NCBI GenBank assembly: GCA_032821775.1
Contig: JAVLRN010000013.1
Span: 186,001-250,000, forward strand
Length of the DNA stretch: 64,000 bases
Origin: Sanguinoderma infundibulare
Lineage: Eukaryota > Basidiomycota > Agaricomycetes > Polyporales > Polyporaceae
Direction of reading: 5' to 3'
Shown one piece after another: positions 34,163 through 47,000 of this stretch; position 1 is the first letter of the stretch, and each line of letters begins with the position of its first letter. A program made the translations under genes and the position numbers. Below the pieces are notes generated by a model. It was not told the origin of the DNA, searched no databases, and was given only the letters and a program-made list of their open reading frames with translations.

Positions 34163-37100
34163 CTACACGCCTTGCGGCGGGGTGTTGAACGGCATCTCCA
34201 TGCCGGTCACGTTCGTCAGATAGGCTCCCCAATCCGCCCACCTACGCGCATCCACCTCAGCTCGGCATCCAGAACACGGAAAGCGGACACGAAACTCACT
34301 CGAGAGAGGTAGGGGCGGAAGACCACATCTCCACCATGTTGTCCTCGAACATCATCGACACGTCGACGTCCGCGCTCGATCCCGGAGCCACCATCGCCTG
34401 CTCCATCACCTGAGGATGCATCTGCTGCTGCCCATTCACGTCTGACGACGATGGACCAGACGCGGACATGGCGGCCAGCAGCTGGCTATAATCGGCGACG
34501 GTCATGTTGAAGGTGGAAGACCCGAACCCGTTCCCGTTTACGTTGCCCGACTGGGGCAGCGGGATGGTCAGGGAAGAGACGTCCTCGTTCCGGTGAGGGT
34601 CCGGATAGTACGTCTGCTGCTGCTGCAATTGCGGCGGGAAATGTAGCTGTTCTTGTGCCGGACCAGATGGGAACGGCGAGCTGAAACCATGATGAAAGGG
34701 GACGCGGCCTAGATCTTCTGTGTGGAGCGGCAGCTCGAAGGACATGTCCATCGGGAAGTTACCGTTTGCGGCCTCGTACATGTCCGAAGAACGCGAGGAG
34801 TGCGACGAGGAGGTCTCAGGCGACGGTGTAGCCGTTGGTTGGTTCACGTAGTAGTACGGCGAAAGCCCATTCTTACGTGGGTCTTCCGCCGGTTCTTCGA
34901 CGGGAGCTTCTGAACGCATTAGGGAAAATGACCCAGCTCGAGCCGCGTCTCGTGCCATTGCTTCGCCTATAAGGTTGCCAAGGTTGGGTCTTCCAGAGGC
35001 CGTAGGATGGGACTGTCCGGGAGGAAGGAAGTCTCCTCTCGAGATGAGCCCATTCAGAACGTCTCTGGGGTCGGAGAATGAGTGTTGTGTCCTTACAATG
35101 CGCAACATGAATATTTTACTTACAATAACCTTCGTGCTGAAAATGAACTGTTGCAACTCATTATTGTCTAGTTTCACGATACGCTATGGGAGCAGTAGGA
35201 CATACTGTGGCTCCAAACCTAGCAACATTTGCATGCACTTGTGTACATCTGCCATAGTCGTTTCGTTGGACAGGCCCGAGCGTTTTCCGCCCCACAAATT
35301 GAACAGCAGCACGAGGCCTGACGTGAATAGAGCAAGCTAGGCAGGGTTGTTAGGGAGGCGGAGGACCGCGAAATTAAAGCACGAAACTCACTCGATTGAG
35401 CACTATCGCCTTCTTGTTTTTCTGAAACTGGGTCTCCATGACATGCGTCGCAGAACGTGCCGCGTTCGTGCATATCGTCAACGAAGGAAACGGTAGGCGG
35501 TTTGCCTTGCTGGGCTGAATGAACGGGCGGTGGATGCATATCTGAAGGAGATAATAGTTCGCGTATAAGGCGCAGGATTGGTTCATGAAGACGTCGTCCT
35601 CGCGGTTCGGATCCCACTTCACTGTCAGATGACGACAAAAGGTAAACGCAAAGGAAGGCGAGGGAGGGAACAGCGGACGCACAGTGTTCGGGGACGGTAT
35701 CGATCCACTTGTTGAGCGCCGAGTCCAGCTCTGCAACTATCTGACGTTCCCATTCCGGGCCGACATGGCCCAGTAGTTGCTTGGATTTGTTGATCGAATA
35801 CTAGACGATGCATCGTAAACTTCCGCCACTAGGGTGACCAAGGGTGTACGCACGATGGTCCGCGAAGCATACGCAAGGATCTTCTGCAATCGAATGAAAC
35901 AGTTCGCGAACGTGACTTTGGAAGGTTTCCCCTCGGGCTGCTTGAACGCCAGCTCCGGATCCGGATTCAGCCAGTACTCATCGTCGACCTCGGTCAGAGG
36001 GTCGAGATCGAAGCTGGAAGAATGAGGCATCAGCTAATCAGCACATACGTGGCAAAACCATGAACTCACTCTTCGTCGTGAAGGCCGCACGGACGACCCA
36101 ATCCGAAGCTTGTCGTGCGGTCCATGGTGACCAGGACCCTGTGGAACTTGAGCGTCAGCATCTTCGACGAAACGATCAAGCCTATACGTACCAGACTGCA
36201 CGTCGCAACAGCTCGTCCTCCACACTCGGTGTCGCACCGTACGTCTTCTTCCGGTGCGCGCCGACGTCCTGAGCCAGCCGAAGCCCCAAGCCCATAACAT
36301 TCCAGCTACCCTGCGGCTTGTTGGATGATCCAAGATAACACGCGATGAGCTATGAAACCACGGAGGGATCAGTATGACAACAGAACGGAAAACCCTTGGC
36401 ATGTCACGTACTGCGCAGGCCTGAAGATCTTCTAACTTTGGCCGGGAAAGGAGCGACCAGCGGACGGTGTCCACCTGGATGAACCAACTCCAGCCGGGCG
36501 CGGTCCCATCATCGGTGTTTAGCCGAGAATCGTCGGTCCAGAGAGCACCGTTGGCGCACATGAGCAGGACCACGGTTCCGAACGCGTGATCGCGCAGGTG
36601 CAGGCCGTCCCTTATGCCGTTTTGGAAGGTCGGTTTGTGGAGCAGGGGGAGATATATGTTCAAATTCTCAAAGAAGCCGTCGGTTAACTTCTCCATGAGA
36701 TCGGGAGGCGGGAAATTACTGTATGGCGGCTGGTTGTCTCGTTCTCGCGATGCAGCTTTCAAGAACTGAAGAGAACCGGTGAGCGGAGCAATGGCCAGAA
36801 TCTGGGAGGCGGCGTACCGGGAAATCCGCAATGGACGCTTCGGCGAACTCACTGCCAGTTACGGCAGGCTCTGCGCTCTTCGAACGGGTGGGGTACTTCT
36901 GCTTCATCACCGTCTGGAGGAACATCAGGTTGCTCGACTTGCCATGATACCGCATAGTGCCCGGATGCGCAGAGATAGTAATGCGCCGCAGATTCTCAAT
37001 GATGTTCACCTTGGCCTCACGTTCATCCTCGCTTGGGTCTAATTCATCCTCGTCGACGGGAGAGGGAGGGTCGACCGGTGGCGGCGAAACCCCCGCTACG

Positions 37101-39287
37101 CTGACGGACGAACGTGGTGACGGAGCAGTTGGCATTGTACTCGCTTGAGTCGGTGGTGGAGCTACCCGCCAATGAGTAGAGTCCAGCGTGCCGTCAAAAT
37201 CCCTTGGTATCTCGACGTTGGGATGAAGCTGCAAATCTGTATCAGTGACGCGATGGCTGGCGGCAATAAATTGTTATACGTACCTGAGCGAACAGCTTCT
37301 CCATATTTTGCAAGCGGTTCTCCAGGATATGAACATAGCTGTAGAGAATTTCTCGTCAGATCCGTAATTCCATGGTATGAAACTCAGCAAAGCAAACGCA
37401 ATGTCGCGGGACAACAGGGTGAGCCCACTTGATCTATCGGTCATTGCACCCACGGAGGGCATGCAGCGGCTTTGCGGCCGAGATCGGGGAAGAGCGCCGA
37501 ACTCTCACTGCGCCACTCGGACTTCGACTCCGCCACCAGGACTTCTACTGAGATGGATGATCCGGGTGTTTCCACGAATAGTGCGCTGGTTTGCGCGACT
37601 GCGCGACCTGCGTGCCCCCCGTGTCGTGCGCGGCTGATCTGTGAACTGGATCCTCATGCTTTGAAGTGTCTCGCGCGCGCAATGACTGGTAAACAGTAAG
37701 TGTAAACCCTGCAGCTATGGCACAGACAAACAGGGATTTCTAGTAATCAGATGGTCGAAGTCGGCTCCCCTCATTCATCTCCGGTCGCGCGACGTTCTTT
37801 CACACACGTTGCGCGATGTCACGAGGGCACGCGGAATATGATAGGAAGATGACCGAGCCCTCGGGTATGCTCGCCGCGCGGCGGCTTTACGGGGATAGCA
37901 ATTGTAGAACCTGGACATCAGGCCCGTGCGACTCCCACCCAGTGAGAGTCACTCTCACTGGTCGGGTGTCGGGGAAGCCTGACTGCCTTCACCGGGGGCC
38001 TCGAGGCGCGAGTGCGTACTCCATGATAGCTAGCACGCATCAGAGTTTGAGCCACAACCTCGGCACGCCTTACGACACGGCTGCTATTTGAAGGCTGGCA
38101 GTTCCCCTTCCTACCCAAATATCCCCGTCACGAACTGTGCATCTGACGCGACTGACGGCGCACTCGCACTGGACGATCCACGGCGCGAAGGAGACAAGGT
38201 AGACTCGAGAAGGAAGGACTCGGGGAAGGTGAGTAGGTTGTGATCTGGAACGAGGGAGCTGCGATAGCGCCGAGGGATCAAGGCGTTGTTTCTCTGTGCC
38301 TGTGAAGATCCTCTGTAACAGCCTCCGGCACTGCATCGAGGAAAGTCTGCGGAAATGATGACGACTTCTCACGTAGTTCCCGAGCGAGGAAAGGTGCCTT
38401 TCCTAACAGACAATAGGCAGATGAGGCCCTAGGAGGAAAGCCTTCCCAAATCGGTTCCTGTCTCGTGAAAAGATGCGAAACAGACCATTTCCGAAGGATA
38501 TCCTCCACCGAAACGGTGGCTTCAACACACTACGGCTACCAGATTCTATCAGGCACGCCATCGACCCAACGTCATGGTGCTGCGTAGGGCGAGACGCACT
38601 TAGTGCAAACGCCCCCTAGATGCGCAACTTCCGCAGCACTTCCTCGACACTTCCGCGTTGCAGGGACGAGCGCAATCGCGGTTCCGCGCGCATGCCAAAG
38701 CATGCGAGAGTGTGAGGAAGGGTCACGAACGAAACACAGCTAAGATTGCGCGACCTGCGTGGATATGTAGCGGTGGAGAAGAGTCGGCGGTCGAGATATG
38801 CGCGAGGCTGCGCTTCGAGGAAAGTCTCCACGGTATATCTCGGGCACAACGGCCGACACGGAGAGGGGGGATTGAACCACGAGAAGCGAACCGAGTATCT
38901 CACCTTTTGCTAGGGGGGCGGGTCTGAGATTGATGTAAGAGTATAAATAACGGAAAAGGGAGAGGGACATGTTAGACATACGTTAATGGGTTCATAAGTG
39001 CACACTATTCCTTGAGTGATGCATCTTGAACATCGATGGTCCGGCATCTCCGCACCATCACCTAGGAGTGTCTATCTTGAGATCATGGCAAGCACGGCAG
39101 CGGATGTGCACTCACAGCGTACTGCAGCAGCCACAAGTATTGAGCTCCTGGACACTCAAAAGGACAAAGGGGTACACGCACTCTTCTTCCGTCTGCAGTA
39201 ATCGCAGGCCCTCTGTTTCTTCTTCCGCTTCGCCTGCTCGGGCTCCGAAACATGTGGCGGCGAAGGTTCCTCTTCCTGTGACGACAT
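34163..39287 (-). CDS. Zn2Cys6 fungal-specific transcription factor, copy A
   Basis: Nuclear DNA-binding regulator; targets unknown. The ATG at 39285-39287 gives MSSQEEEPSPPHVSEPEQ. Splicing after AGTGCG-T reconstitutes the binuclear cluster: CDYCRRKKSAC, nine residues, then CSRCITQGIVC. A short exon (TRPPSKS) and a helix (ILENRLQNMEKLFAQ, near 37340) follow. The middle homology region (about 36860-35700) has LPLLHKPTFQNGIRD and GLGLRLAQDVGAHRKK. The tail is Gln/Pro/Ser-rich (LQQQQTYYPDPHRNED). It ends WADWGAYL..PPQGV at the stop 34163-34165. All exons join in phase. The intron at about 37350-38895 is about 1.5 kb, against some 400 bp in copy B. A conserved ATG block upstream (39509 down, MLSIES) might be an extra first exon. 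Confidence 0.85.
37440..38640. other. Extra DNA within an intron of regulator A
   Basis: The ends of this intron (near 38640-38895 and 37350-37430) resemble the matching intron of copy B (44411-44812), but the middle 1.1-1.2 kb has no counterpart. It is GC-rich. I found no terminal repeats or coding sequence that would identify the insert. Confidence 0.45.
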
Positions 39288-39509
39288 AGATAGGTCTTGG
39301 CGCGGTATTTCGACTACGGACGCCTTTCAAAATTAGGCATGCAAAGTGCCACTGAGCGTCGGGAGGCGTCCAGTCGCTGGGGCCGTAGTTATGTGCGTCT
39401 CAGTCGTCACAAGTGAGTGTTACAAAGATGGAATTCAGTGAGACCTAAGCCCTAGCAGTCGGTATGGAGGAGAAGACGATGACGGGTGTGTGGACTCGAT
39501 GGAGAGCAT

Positions 39510-40320
39510 GGTGAGGACTGGTGGGACTGCGGCCTCGGCAGTACCGCAATTTTGGGCGCTCCACCTCTTCCGGACAATGGGCACTACTAGGCGCCTGCCG
39601 CCCACGATGTACTCAACTGCGACTCGACTCGGACCGACCCCGACCAGGTCCTGGCTGCGGCACATTTCCTTTTTACAGAGCTCGCGGCTCTTTTGAAATC
39701 TGAAATTCTCAGTACCACGCCACCCTTGCAACCTTCCCCAATCTCGATGTAGCAATAAGTACTCGCACTATATATTCAAGTTAGGACTCTCCTACGGATG
39801 CATTGCTCGATACGAAATCTTTGCATGTGGTGCCCCAGCAGATGTCTATGCCAGGCGACCAATCGCGGTCTGTGCAAGGTTTGGGCGAAGGGGCCAAAGC
39901 TGCCAGGGGCCGGAACCTCACCGCGTTTATGGCGATGCGCGCAGCAGCTTCAGCCAGGGCGATGAATGCTATTTTTAGTTCCCTACAATCTGTGTGAATG
40001 ACCAGATTGTGGAGTGTATTGCACAGTCGGCTGCAAAGTGAATAACCAGATGAACCCCGCGACAAACGGCACACGATTTCGGATTTACACAGTAGCGCTG
40101 CGAGCACGCCGCTGAAACCCCTCTCGGTAAGCCACGATCCCTCACCATGCGTTTCTGACCCATCTGATGCACTAGCTCCTTCGCTCCTCATCTGGACAAG
40201 CATCGACTCCGGTCCATATTCCGGGCGGTCAAACCGCTACGCCGAGCACGTTGACGTCGACGACACGCTCTCCATCGGTTGAGGTCCCGAGGGGGGGCGC
40301 ATAGGAAACGTCGTCGCTCA
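39510..40320. other. Upstream region of regulator A, no gene
   Basis: About 800 bp. Homology with the upstream of copy B (43800-44030) extends only a little past the MLSIES block. Nothing else is recognised. Confidence 0.4.
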
Positions 40321-40930
40321 TTAAGGCATCGTGGTCGGCGGGCACACTTCGAATTTGAAGCAGGGCACGAACTCGAACTGGGATGTGTTCTCGTTCATCA
40401 TCACCGCAGATGGGGACATCACCAACTTTCAAAATGAGAACCTAAACGACTGTTTTCCATACGTCCCGTGCACTTTAACTTACAAGCGCACTCTGACGAG
40501 CTAGTGAAGTTATCCAGAATACCTGATCGAGAACCAAGTCGCGAAGACGCAGTACCTCCAAGCCATCTAGACAGCCCCCGAGCCCTTCATTGGCACCACC
40601 GATCTCGTCATTTCCAAATTTAGCGTCAACGTCTCCATCCCCGACGTGAACGCCGCCACGACCTCTTCGTTGCTCCAATATGTCTGCCCCGTCGCCTCAT
40701 CCAATACATCAAGCAGGCCTCGCCAACCGGTAGCGCGACCTCCCATGTTTCAATCACCTCTATCCATGCTCACGGTACTGGCGCCTCCGGCTTCGCAGAC
40801 CAACGAAGCAGAGTCGATCTCCAATCCGGGCGGGACCCGGAGGGTGTCGCTTGCAGCTTCCGAGCTCGAGCACACTTCGCAGGAGAGGCCTTTTCCGGCT
40901 GGTGTTTCGCCGACGAACTTCACGTAGATA
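40321..40930 (+). pseudogene. Unrecognised decayed coding region
   Basis: Plus-strand pieces read like protein (SNWDVFSFIITADGDITNF near 40375; TTDLVISKFSVNVSIPDVNA near 40600) but stops and frame changes intervene (for example TAG after YLQAI near 40567). The last piece is open to TAG at about 40925. I do not recognise the family. Repeated N-x-S/T sites suggest a secreted origin, as speculation. Confidence 0.3.
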
Positions 40931-41222
40931 TTAGTGTATGTATTTGAACTTGGAGCGGGAGCAGTGCTGTTCGCTTCGTTTACGCTGTAGGATGGACGTT
41001 GTACCGTTATTGCAATATTGAGGATACATCACGGCTCTCGGTACCGGTGAGGGCATGATCCAAGGATTGTCCAATCCACGAAGCGGCGCGACCCATCACA
41101 GCAACAAATGAGTTTCTATCGGCGGTAGATCATTGCCACAATCCTACTAGTAGACGGTATTATACATGCAACAGACATAATAGCTATGACGGCCTCAGGC
41201 TTCCGGTGGACGACAGAATCAC

Positions 41223-42715
41223 TCAAGCAAGACCGGCTGCAGTCTGCCGCTCCCCCGCGGGACCCATGCGAGCAAAGATCCAGATGCGCCAGAACACATC
41301 CTGCATCGACGGCTGGCCGATGAGCGTCCGGATTGACGTCTCGAACTTCTTCCCGGACCTGACGCTCGGCGAGTCCGTAACCCAGAACACTGGCATTCCC
41401 TTGACCGTCGAATACGGATTTCGAGGCTTGCCCGCCATGGTCGCCAGCGCGTCCTCGACGAGTCGACCGCCCCGCCTCTGCAGGTACTCGGGCACGGTGC
41501 CCTCGATACACTCGCCCGGTCCGGTGTCCGGCAGGTCGACCACGCCATCGGCCAAAATGTAGTCCATATCGTCCGACCACTCGTCCTCAACCGCCTCGTA
41601 CAAGATCTTGAGGGACGCGTCCAGGCCGCACTTGCGGAGGATCTTGAGCGTCACACCGTCCGACCCCTTGAGGCGCGGCTCCAGGTCCTTGAGCGCCTGC
41701 CTGGCGGCGTCGTCTGATGAGTAGGACCTCCGGAGCGGGTACCAGTGAACGAGGCGAAACATGAGGTTTCCTCCTTGGGGCAGGAACGAGGCGTCATTGA
41801 GGAGGGCTCGCAACGCTGCCCTGAAGGATAGCTCGTTCGTCAATATCTGATTGGGGACGGGCTTCGAGGATAAGAACGAGGAGTTCTTGGTGGCGTAGTA
41901 GAGGTTGTACGTGATCGTGACGCGATGCCCGGACATAACGGGCAAGACCTCATACTGGGTATCGCCGAAGTAGGCGACGTACGCGATCGAAGGCTTCAGT
42001 AAGTGTCTGAGAAGCGCTGCGGAGTCGAACGTCCACTCCTTGGTCTCTCTCTCCGTCGTTTCCGGGCCACGCAGCCTGAGAGCGCCGCCCTCGTGCGGCG
42101 TTGGAAAGACGATGACGAGCGAGCCGAACATGCGATCGGTGCGTGGCGTGTCAACGTGCGCCTTGAAGGACGCACCTTTGCCTGGGCGCCGGTGGGGTCA
42201 ACTAACCGGAGAGGCGGCTAGGATATGTGCACGTACCGTAGACGTTGAGCTCGTGCAGCTCAATGGTGAGATCTTCGCACCGCACTTTCCTCGGGTTCTC
42301 GACGAGTAGCTCTGTCCTAATGACCTCGACCAGGTTCGAGTGGTTGACGTCGAAACCGATCGTGAAGTCGTTCCTGTCGAGCTTGCCCATCTCGCCATCG
42401 CACAAAACCTTTCCGGCGACACCAGACGTGGCTGGGGCGCATGCATCGGCTAGATGCTGGAGTTGTACAGGGGGCGCGGTAGAGAGATTGATACGGCTTG
42501 GCACAGCGTAATAGTGGTGGTTGAGGATCGAGTCGACACTCTAGAAGCTATATCACTCACTGGGCATTGCCTTCCTTGCCGTAGAAGAGCGTGAAGTCGC
42601 TGTCCGGTAACCCAAGCGTGCCTTGGCAATAAGGTGGTTTTGTGACGATGCTAGACTTCAGACGCTTGAGCTGCTGGCGAACTTGAACCAACTTGTCGTC
42701 CTTGCGCATCGACAT
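41223..42715 (-). CDS. 2-oxoglutarate/Fe(II) oxygenase-like protein (prolyl 4-hydroxylase fold)
   Basis: The start MSMRKDDKLVQVRQQLKRLK is followed by two introns. The catalytic core begins with KAHVDTPRTDRMFGSLVIVF (near 42095-42165), holding the HxD metal pair, then HEGGALRLRG, and YFGDTQYEVLPVMSGHRVTI (near 41900-41970). In relatives the distal metal ligand is the His of an E-H-E/V segment; here that position reads QYEV, so the third ligand may be Tyr, while the Arg that binds 2-oxoglutarate (GHRVT) is kept. About 200 further residues follow to TGA 41223-41225. It could hydroxylate a protein or small molecule, or be a degenerate sensor. It lies between the two divergent regulators A and B. 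Confidence 0.7.
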
Positions 42716-44030
42716 GGTGAGCAGATAGCACTACTGAAGGGATAGTCAGGGAAAGCGGCGTTGGTGGGAGTAGTCTGCAGCCCAAGATTCAAGGAGGCTG
42801 GTCCTATATATACATTGTACATAAACAAAGCGTAGCAAAGCCGCCCCTGTTCCAGAAGCGGCCATTCCGAGTCATCCTGCAGCGTAGCCATTGTTGGACG
42901 AATATGGAAACACTCACCACTTCAAATTTTCGCACCGACAATAACCGGGCTAGAGTTCCTGATCTCAACCGAGTGTAGTTTCTCCCCGTTCCTTCCATGT
43001 TTGGTAACGGGACGTGCAGCCGTGGCTCGGTGACGTGGCGATTGATGCCTAGCCTGACGACTATCGTTCGAGTGCCTGGAACCTTCGTGAGTCAGTTTGT
43101 GGTGTGGAATCCTTGGGTGAAGCTCCAACGCTGCCAGACGGCACCTGGTATACAGAACTTGGTTAGTACACTGGCCTTCAATGGCTTCCCGGCATGTTTC
43201 CAGATCTGAGTTGAATGGGCCTACCTTTGCGAACGACGAGCACCGAAGCTTTAAGTATTCGTGTGCGCCGATTTACCTCTTTTCCACTGTAGATGGACCA
43301 TCCGCTGTCGGATTGTTAGTCGAGAAGCGGCCATTGACGTAATTTGGAGTGAGACTACCTCGGAGATCGCAAATTAAATCATTTGCCAAGCGGTGCTAGC
43401 GGGCTTTCGTAGTCACGTTCGCATCGCTCAAAGTAACGTAGATCAAGGCTCTAGAACAAAAGCGTATCGAAATTTCGTTTGGAGAAGGCGGCTTGATCCC
43501 GGGAACCTAGGTCGACTGTGCGAGTGGTTGAACGATGCCATCCCTTTGAGAGTCCGACACTGAATGGGCGTTCCGAGCAGGAAACATTCAATCTCAGCCT
43601 TTTGCGGAGTATACATTGTGACTATTACTTTGTATCGGAGAGTGAAGACATATGGCATGCGTTCGTGTATTCGAGTCGTTCAGGTTAAAGCAGTCTAAGT
43701 ATTCTAGGTCTCTGTCCTCAAGTTTGCTTGCGGCAGTCGTCGGGTCCTGCCTAGTGACTCCTGCTGAGGAACTCCTTGGCCCGAGAAGCGCCCGTTCGCA
43801 GTAGCGCTGCCGCCGACCCATCAGTGTTCACCATGCTCTCCATCGACTCCAACTCTTCTTTGCTTTCTTCATATCCACCTCGACTGTCTCCTAGGGCTGA
43901 AGTATCACGGAAGCTCATCTTATAGCGCTCACTGGCGACGGCTGAGGCGCAGAACTTGCGCAATCATCTTCTATGGTCTTTGTCTCGACGCCTCCCGAGT
44001 CACGACCTTTGACTCCGCCAACACATACCG
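42716..44030. other. Intergenic between the oxygenase and regulator B
   Basis: No gene is supported in 1.3 kb. From about 43790 it is homologous to the upstream of copy A, including an ATGCTCTCCATCGA block at 43833 in a good start context. That block could be an upstream exon or a short upstream ORF of the regulator. Confidence 0.45.
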
Positions 44031-47000
44031 ATGTCGTCACAGGAGGACGTGCGTTCGCCGCCGCACGTCTCTGGGCCAGAGCAGGCGAAACAGAAGAAGA
44101 AACCGAGAGCCTGCGATTACTGCAGACGGAAGAAGAGTGCGTGTGCTGGTCTCTCCCTTTGAGCGTACAGGAGCATTAATGCGAGCGGTTGCTGCAGTAC
44201 GATGTGGGCACATATCCGCTGTTATGCTCTCCGCAATCTGAAGGCAGGCACTCCCAGGCGATGGCCCGCAGATGGCAGACCGCCGCTGCTCGAAATGCAT
44301 CTCGCTAGAAATAGAGTGCACCTATGAACCCATAAACGTACGTCTAATATACCCCTCGCATCGTTCTGTTGTTCATGCATCAACTTCAGACCCGACCTCT
44401 TAGCAAAAGGTGAGACAAACAACTCATTCATCGTGGGTCCTTGGCCCCGTGCCCAGAGACTTTCCTCCGAGTCTCGTGTGTACGTCGATTGTTTGATATT
44501 TCTCCTCGCCACTCCCCGCGGATCGCGCACTCTTGTCCGTGTTGTCTTCATCCTTCTCCCCGTATGCTTTCGCATCCATTGTCATGTGCGTCCAAAGTAA
44601 GAGGACAATCTCGCTCGCGGCGTTGACGCAGAACTGTCGACATACAGTCCCTCGAGTGTGGGATTGTCCTCTTGACTACGACCCAAGACCCCTCTGGGGA
44701 AGGATTTGTCCAACGCGCTTATGCATTGGGAACTGTCATTTTATGTCGGTCGCCTTGAAATCGTTGATTTGTCCTTTAAGATTTCTGACGAGTATAGTTG
44801 TTCAGCGCTGTTCAAATCCTCCAGGAACGCTTACAGAACATGGAGACGTTGTTCGCTCAGGTACACAACAATGGGGTGCCTTCGATTATCACGCTGCTGA
44901 CACTGCGATTTTTAGCTCTTTCCGAATGTCGAGATACCAGATGACTTTGACGGCACACTGGAATCCATTCATTGGCAGGTAGCTCCACCGCCCGCTCAGG
45001 CAAGCACGATGCCACCTCCTCCGTCACCAACTTCGTCCGTCAGTGTAGCGGGGGTCTCGCCACCACCGGTCGACCCTCCCCCTCCCGTCGACGAGGGTGA
45101 ACTAGACTCCAGTGAGGACGAGCGTGAAGCCAAGGTGAACATCATGGAGAATCTGAGGCGCATCACTGTGCCAACACGCCCGGGGACTATGCGGTATCAT
45201 GGCAAGTCGAGTAGCCTGATGTTCCTCCAAACGGTGATTCAGCAGAAGTACCTTGTCCGTTCGAAGAGCACGGAGCCTAGTGCGACTAGCAGCGAGTTCG
45301 TCGAAGCGACCCTTGCGGACTTCCCGGTATGCCGTCTGCCAGGTTCTGGCGATTGATCCGCTCACACGTGCCTCCTGCAGTCCTTGCAAGCTGTCGTGAA
45401 GGAACGAGATGATCAGCCACCATATAGCAATTTCCCGCCACCAGACCTCATGGAGAAGTTGGTGGACGGTTTCTTTGAGAAATTGAACGTATATCTCCCT
45501 CTGCTCCACAAACCGACCTTCCAAAACGGCATAAGGGACCGCGTACATCTGCGGGATCAGGCATTCGGAGCTGTCGTCCTCCTTGTGTGCGCGAACGGTG
45601 CTTTGTGGGTCGACGATCCTCGGCTACAGCCTGACGGTGCGACCACGCCTGGTTGGAGTTGGTTCAGCCAAGTTGACACCGTCCGCTGGTCGATACTTTC
45701 CAGGCCAAAACTAGAAGATGTTCAGGCCTGCGTTGTGCGTGACATCAAGAGTTCTTTGTCCTATTGTTGTACTGACGTACTTGTTGACCGTAGCTTGTCG
45801 CGGCATATCTTGGATCATCCAACCGGCCGAAGGGAAAATGGACTATTGTGGGCTTGGGACTTCGTATGGCCCAAGACGTCGGTGCGCACCGGAAGAAGAT
45901 GTACAGAGCAACAATGACCGTGGAGGACGAGCTGTGGCGGCGTGCAGTCTGGTACGTTTAGGGATAACCGCGTCCGTGGCTGGTACTAACGCTCGAGTCC
46001 CGTAGGGTCCTGATCACCATGGACCGGACGTCAAGTTTTGAAATGGGTCGTCCATGCGGTCTTCACGATGAAGAGTGAGCTCACTGCTTTGCCAAGAATG
46101 TACTGATCAGCTGATGCCTCGTCCCTCCAGCTTCGATCTCGACCCCATGACCGAGGTAGACGACGAATACTGGCTGGATCCAGATCCGGAGCTGGCGTTC
46201 AAGCAGCCCGAGGGGAAACCTTCCAAAGTCACGTTCGCGAACTGTTTCATTCGATTGCAGAAGATCCTTGCGTATGCTTCGCGGACCATCGTACGTACAC
46301 GCCCGCCTGCTGTGAATCGCGTGCGCTGACGAGCCTGGTCTAGTATTCGATCAACAAGTCAAAACAACTGCTGGGCTATGTCGGCCCGGAATGGGAGCGG
46401 CGCATAGTCGCAGAGCTGGACTCGGCGCTCAACAAGTGGATTGACACCGTCCCCGCACACTGTGCGTACTTCGTTCCTGCATTACCTTGCTTCCGTTGAC
46501 CCTTTGCGTCCGTGTAACAGTGAAATGGGATCCGAACCGTACCGACGAAGTCTTCATGAACCAATCCTGCATACTCTATGCGCACTACTATCTGCTTCAG
46601 ATATGTATTCATCGTCCGTTCATTCACCCCAGCAAGGCAAACCGTCTGCCCTTTCCTTCATTGACGATATGCACGAACGCGGCACGTTCTGCGACGCATG
46701 TCATGGACACCCACTTTCAGAAAACCGGGGAGGCACTAAGATTCAATACAGTAAGCTCTACTCCTAACGAGGCGGAGAATCGCTAATGACCGTGTTATAG
46801 CTACCTCTCTTCACCGCAGGCCTGGTTCTGCTCTTTACTCTATGGGGCGGAAAACGCTCTGGTCTGTCCAACGAAGCGACCATGGCGGACGTGCGCAGGT
46901 GCATGCAAATGTTGAGACAGTTGGAGAAACAGTATGTTCTGCCATATATGTATCGCGTATCGCCAAGCTCAACGGTAATGAGATTTAACAGTACATTTTC

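Noticed and set aside
38840..38917. Minus-strand GGTTCAATCC resembling a tRNA T-arm
   Set aside because: No matching acceptor stem, D-arm or anticodon arm at the right spacing. It lies at an exon-intron edge of regulator A.
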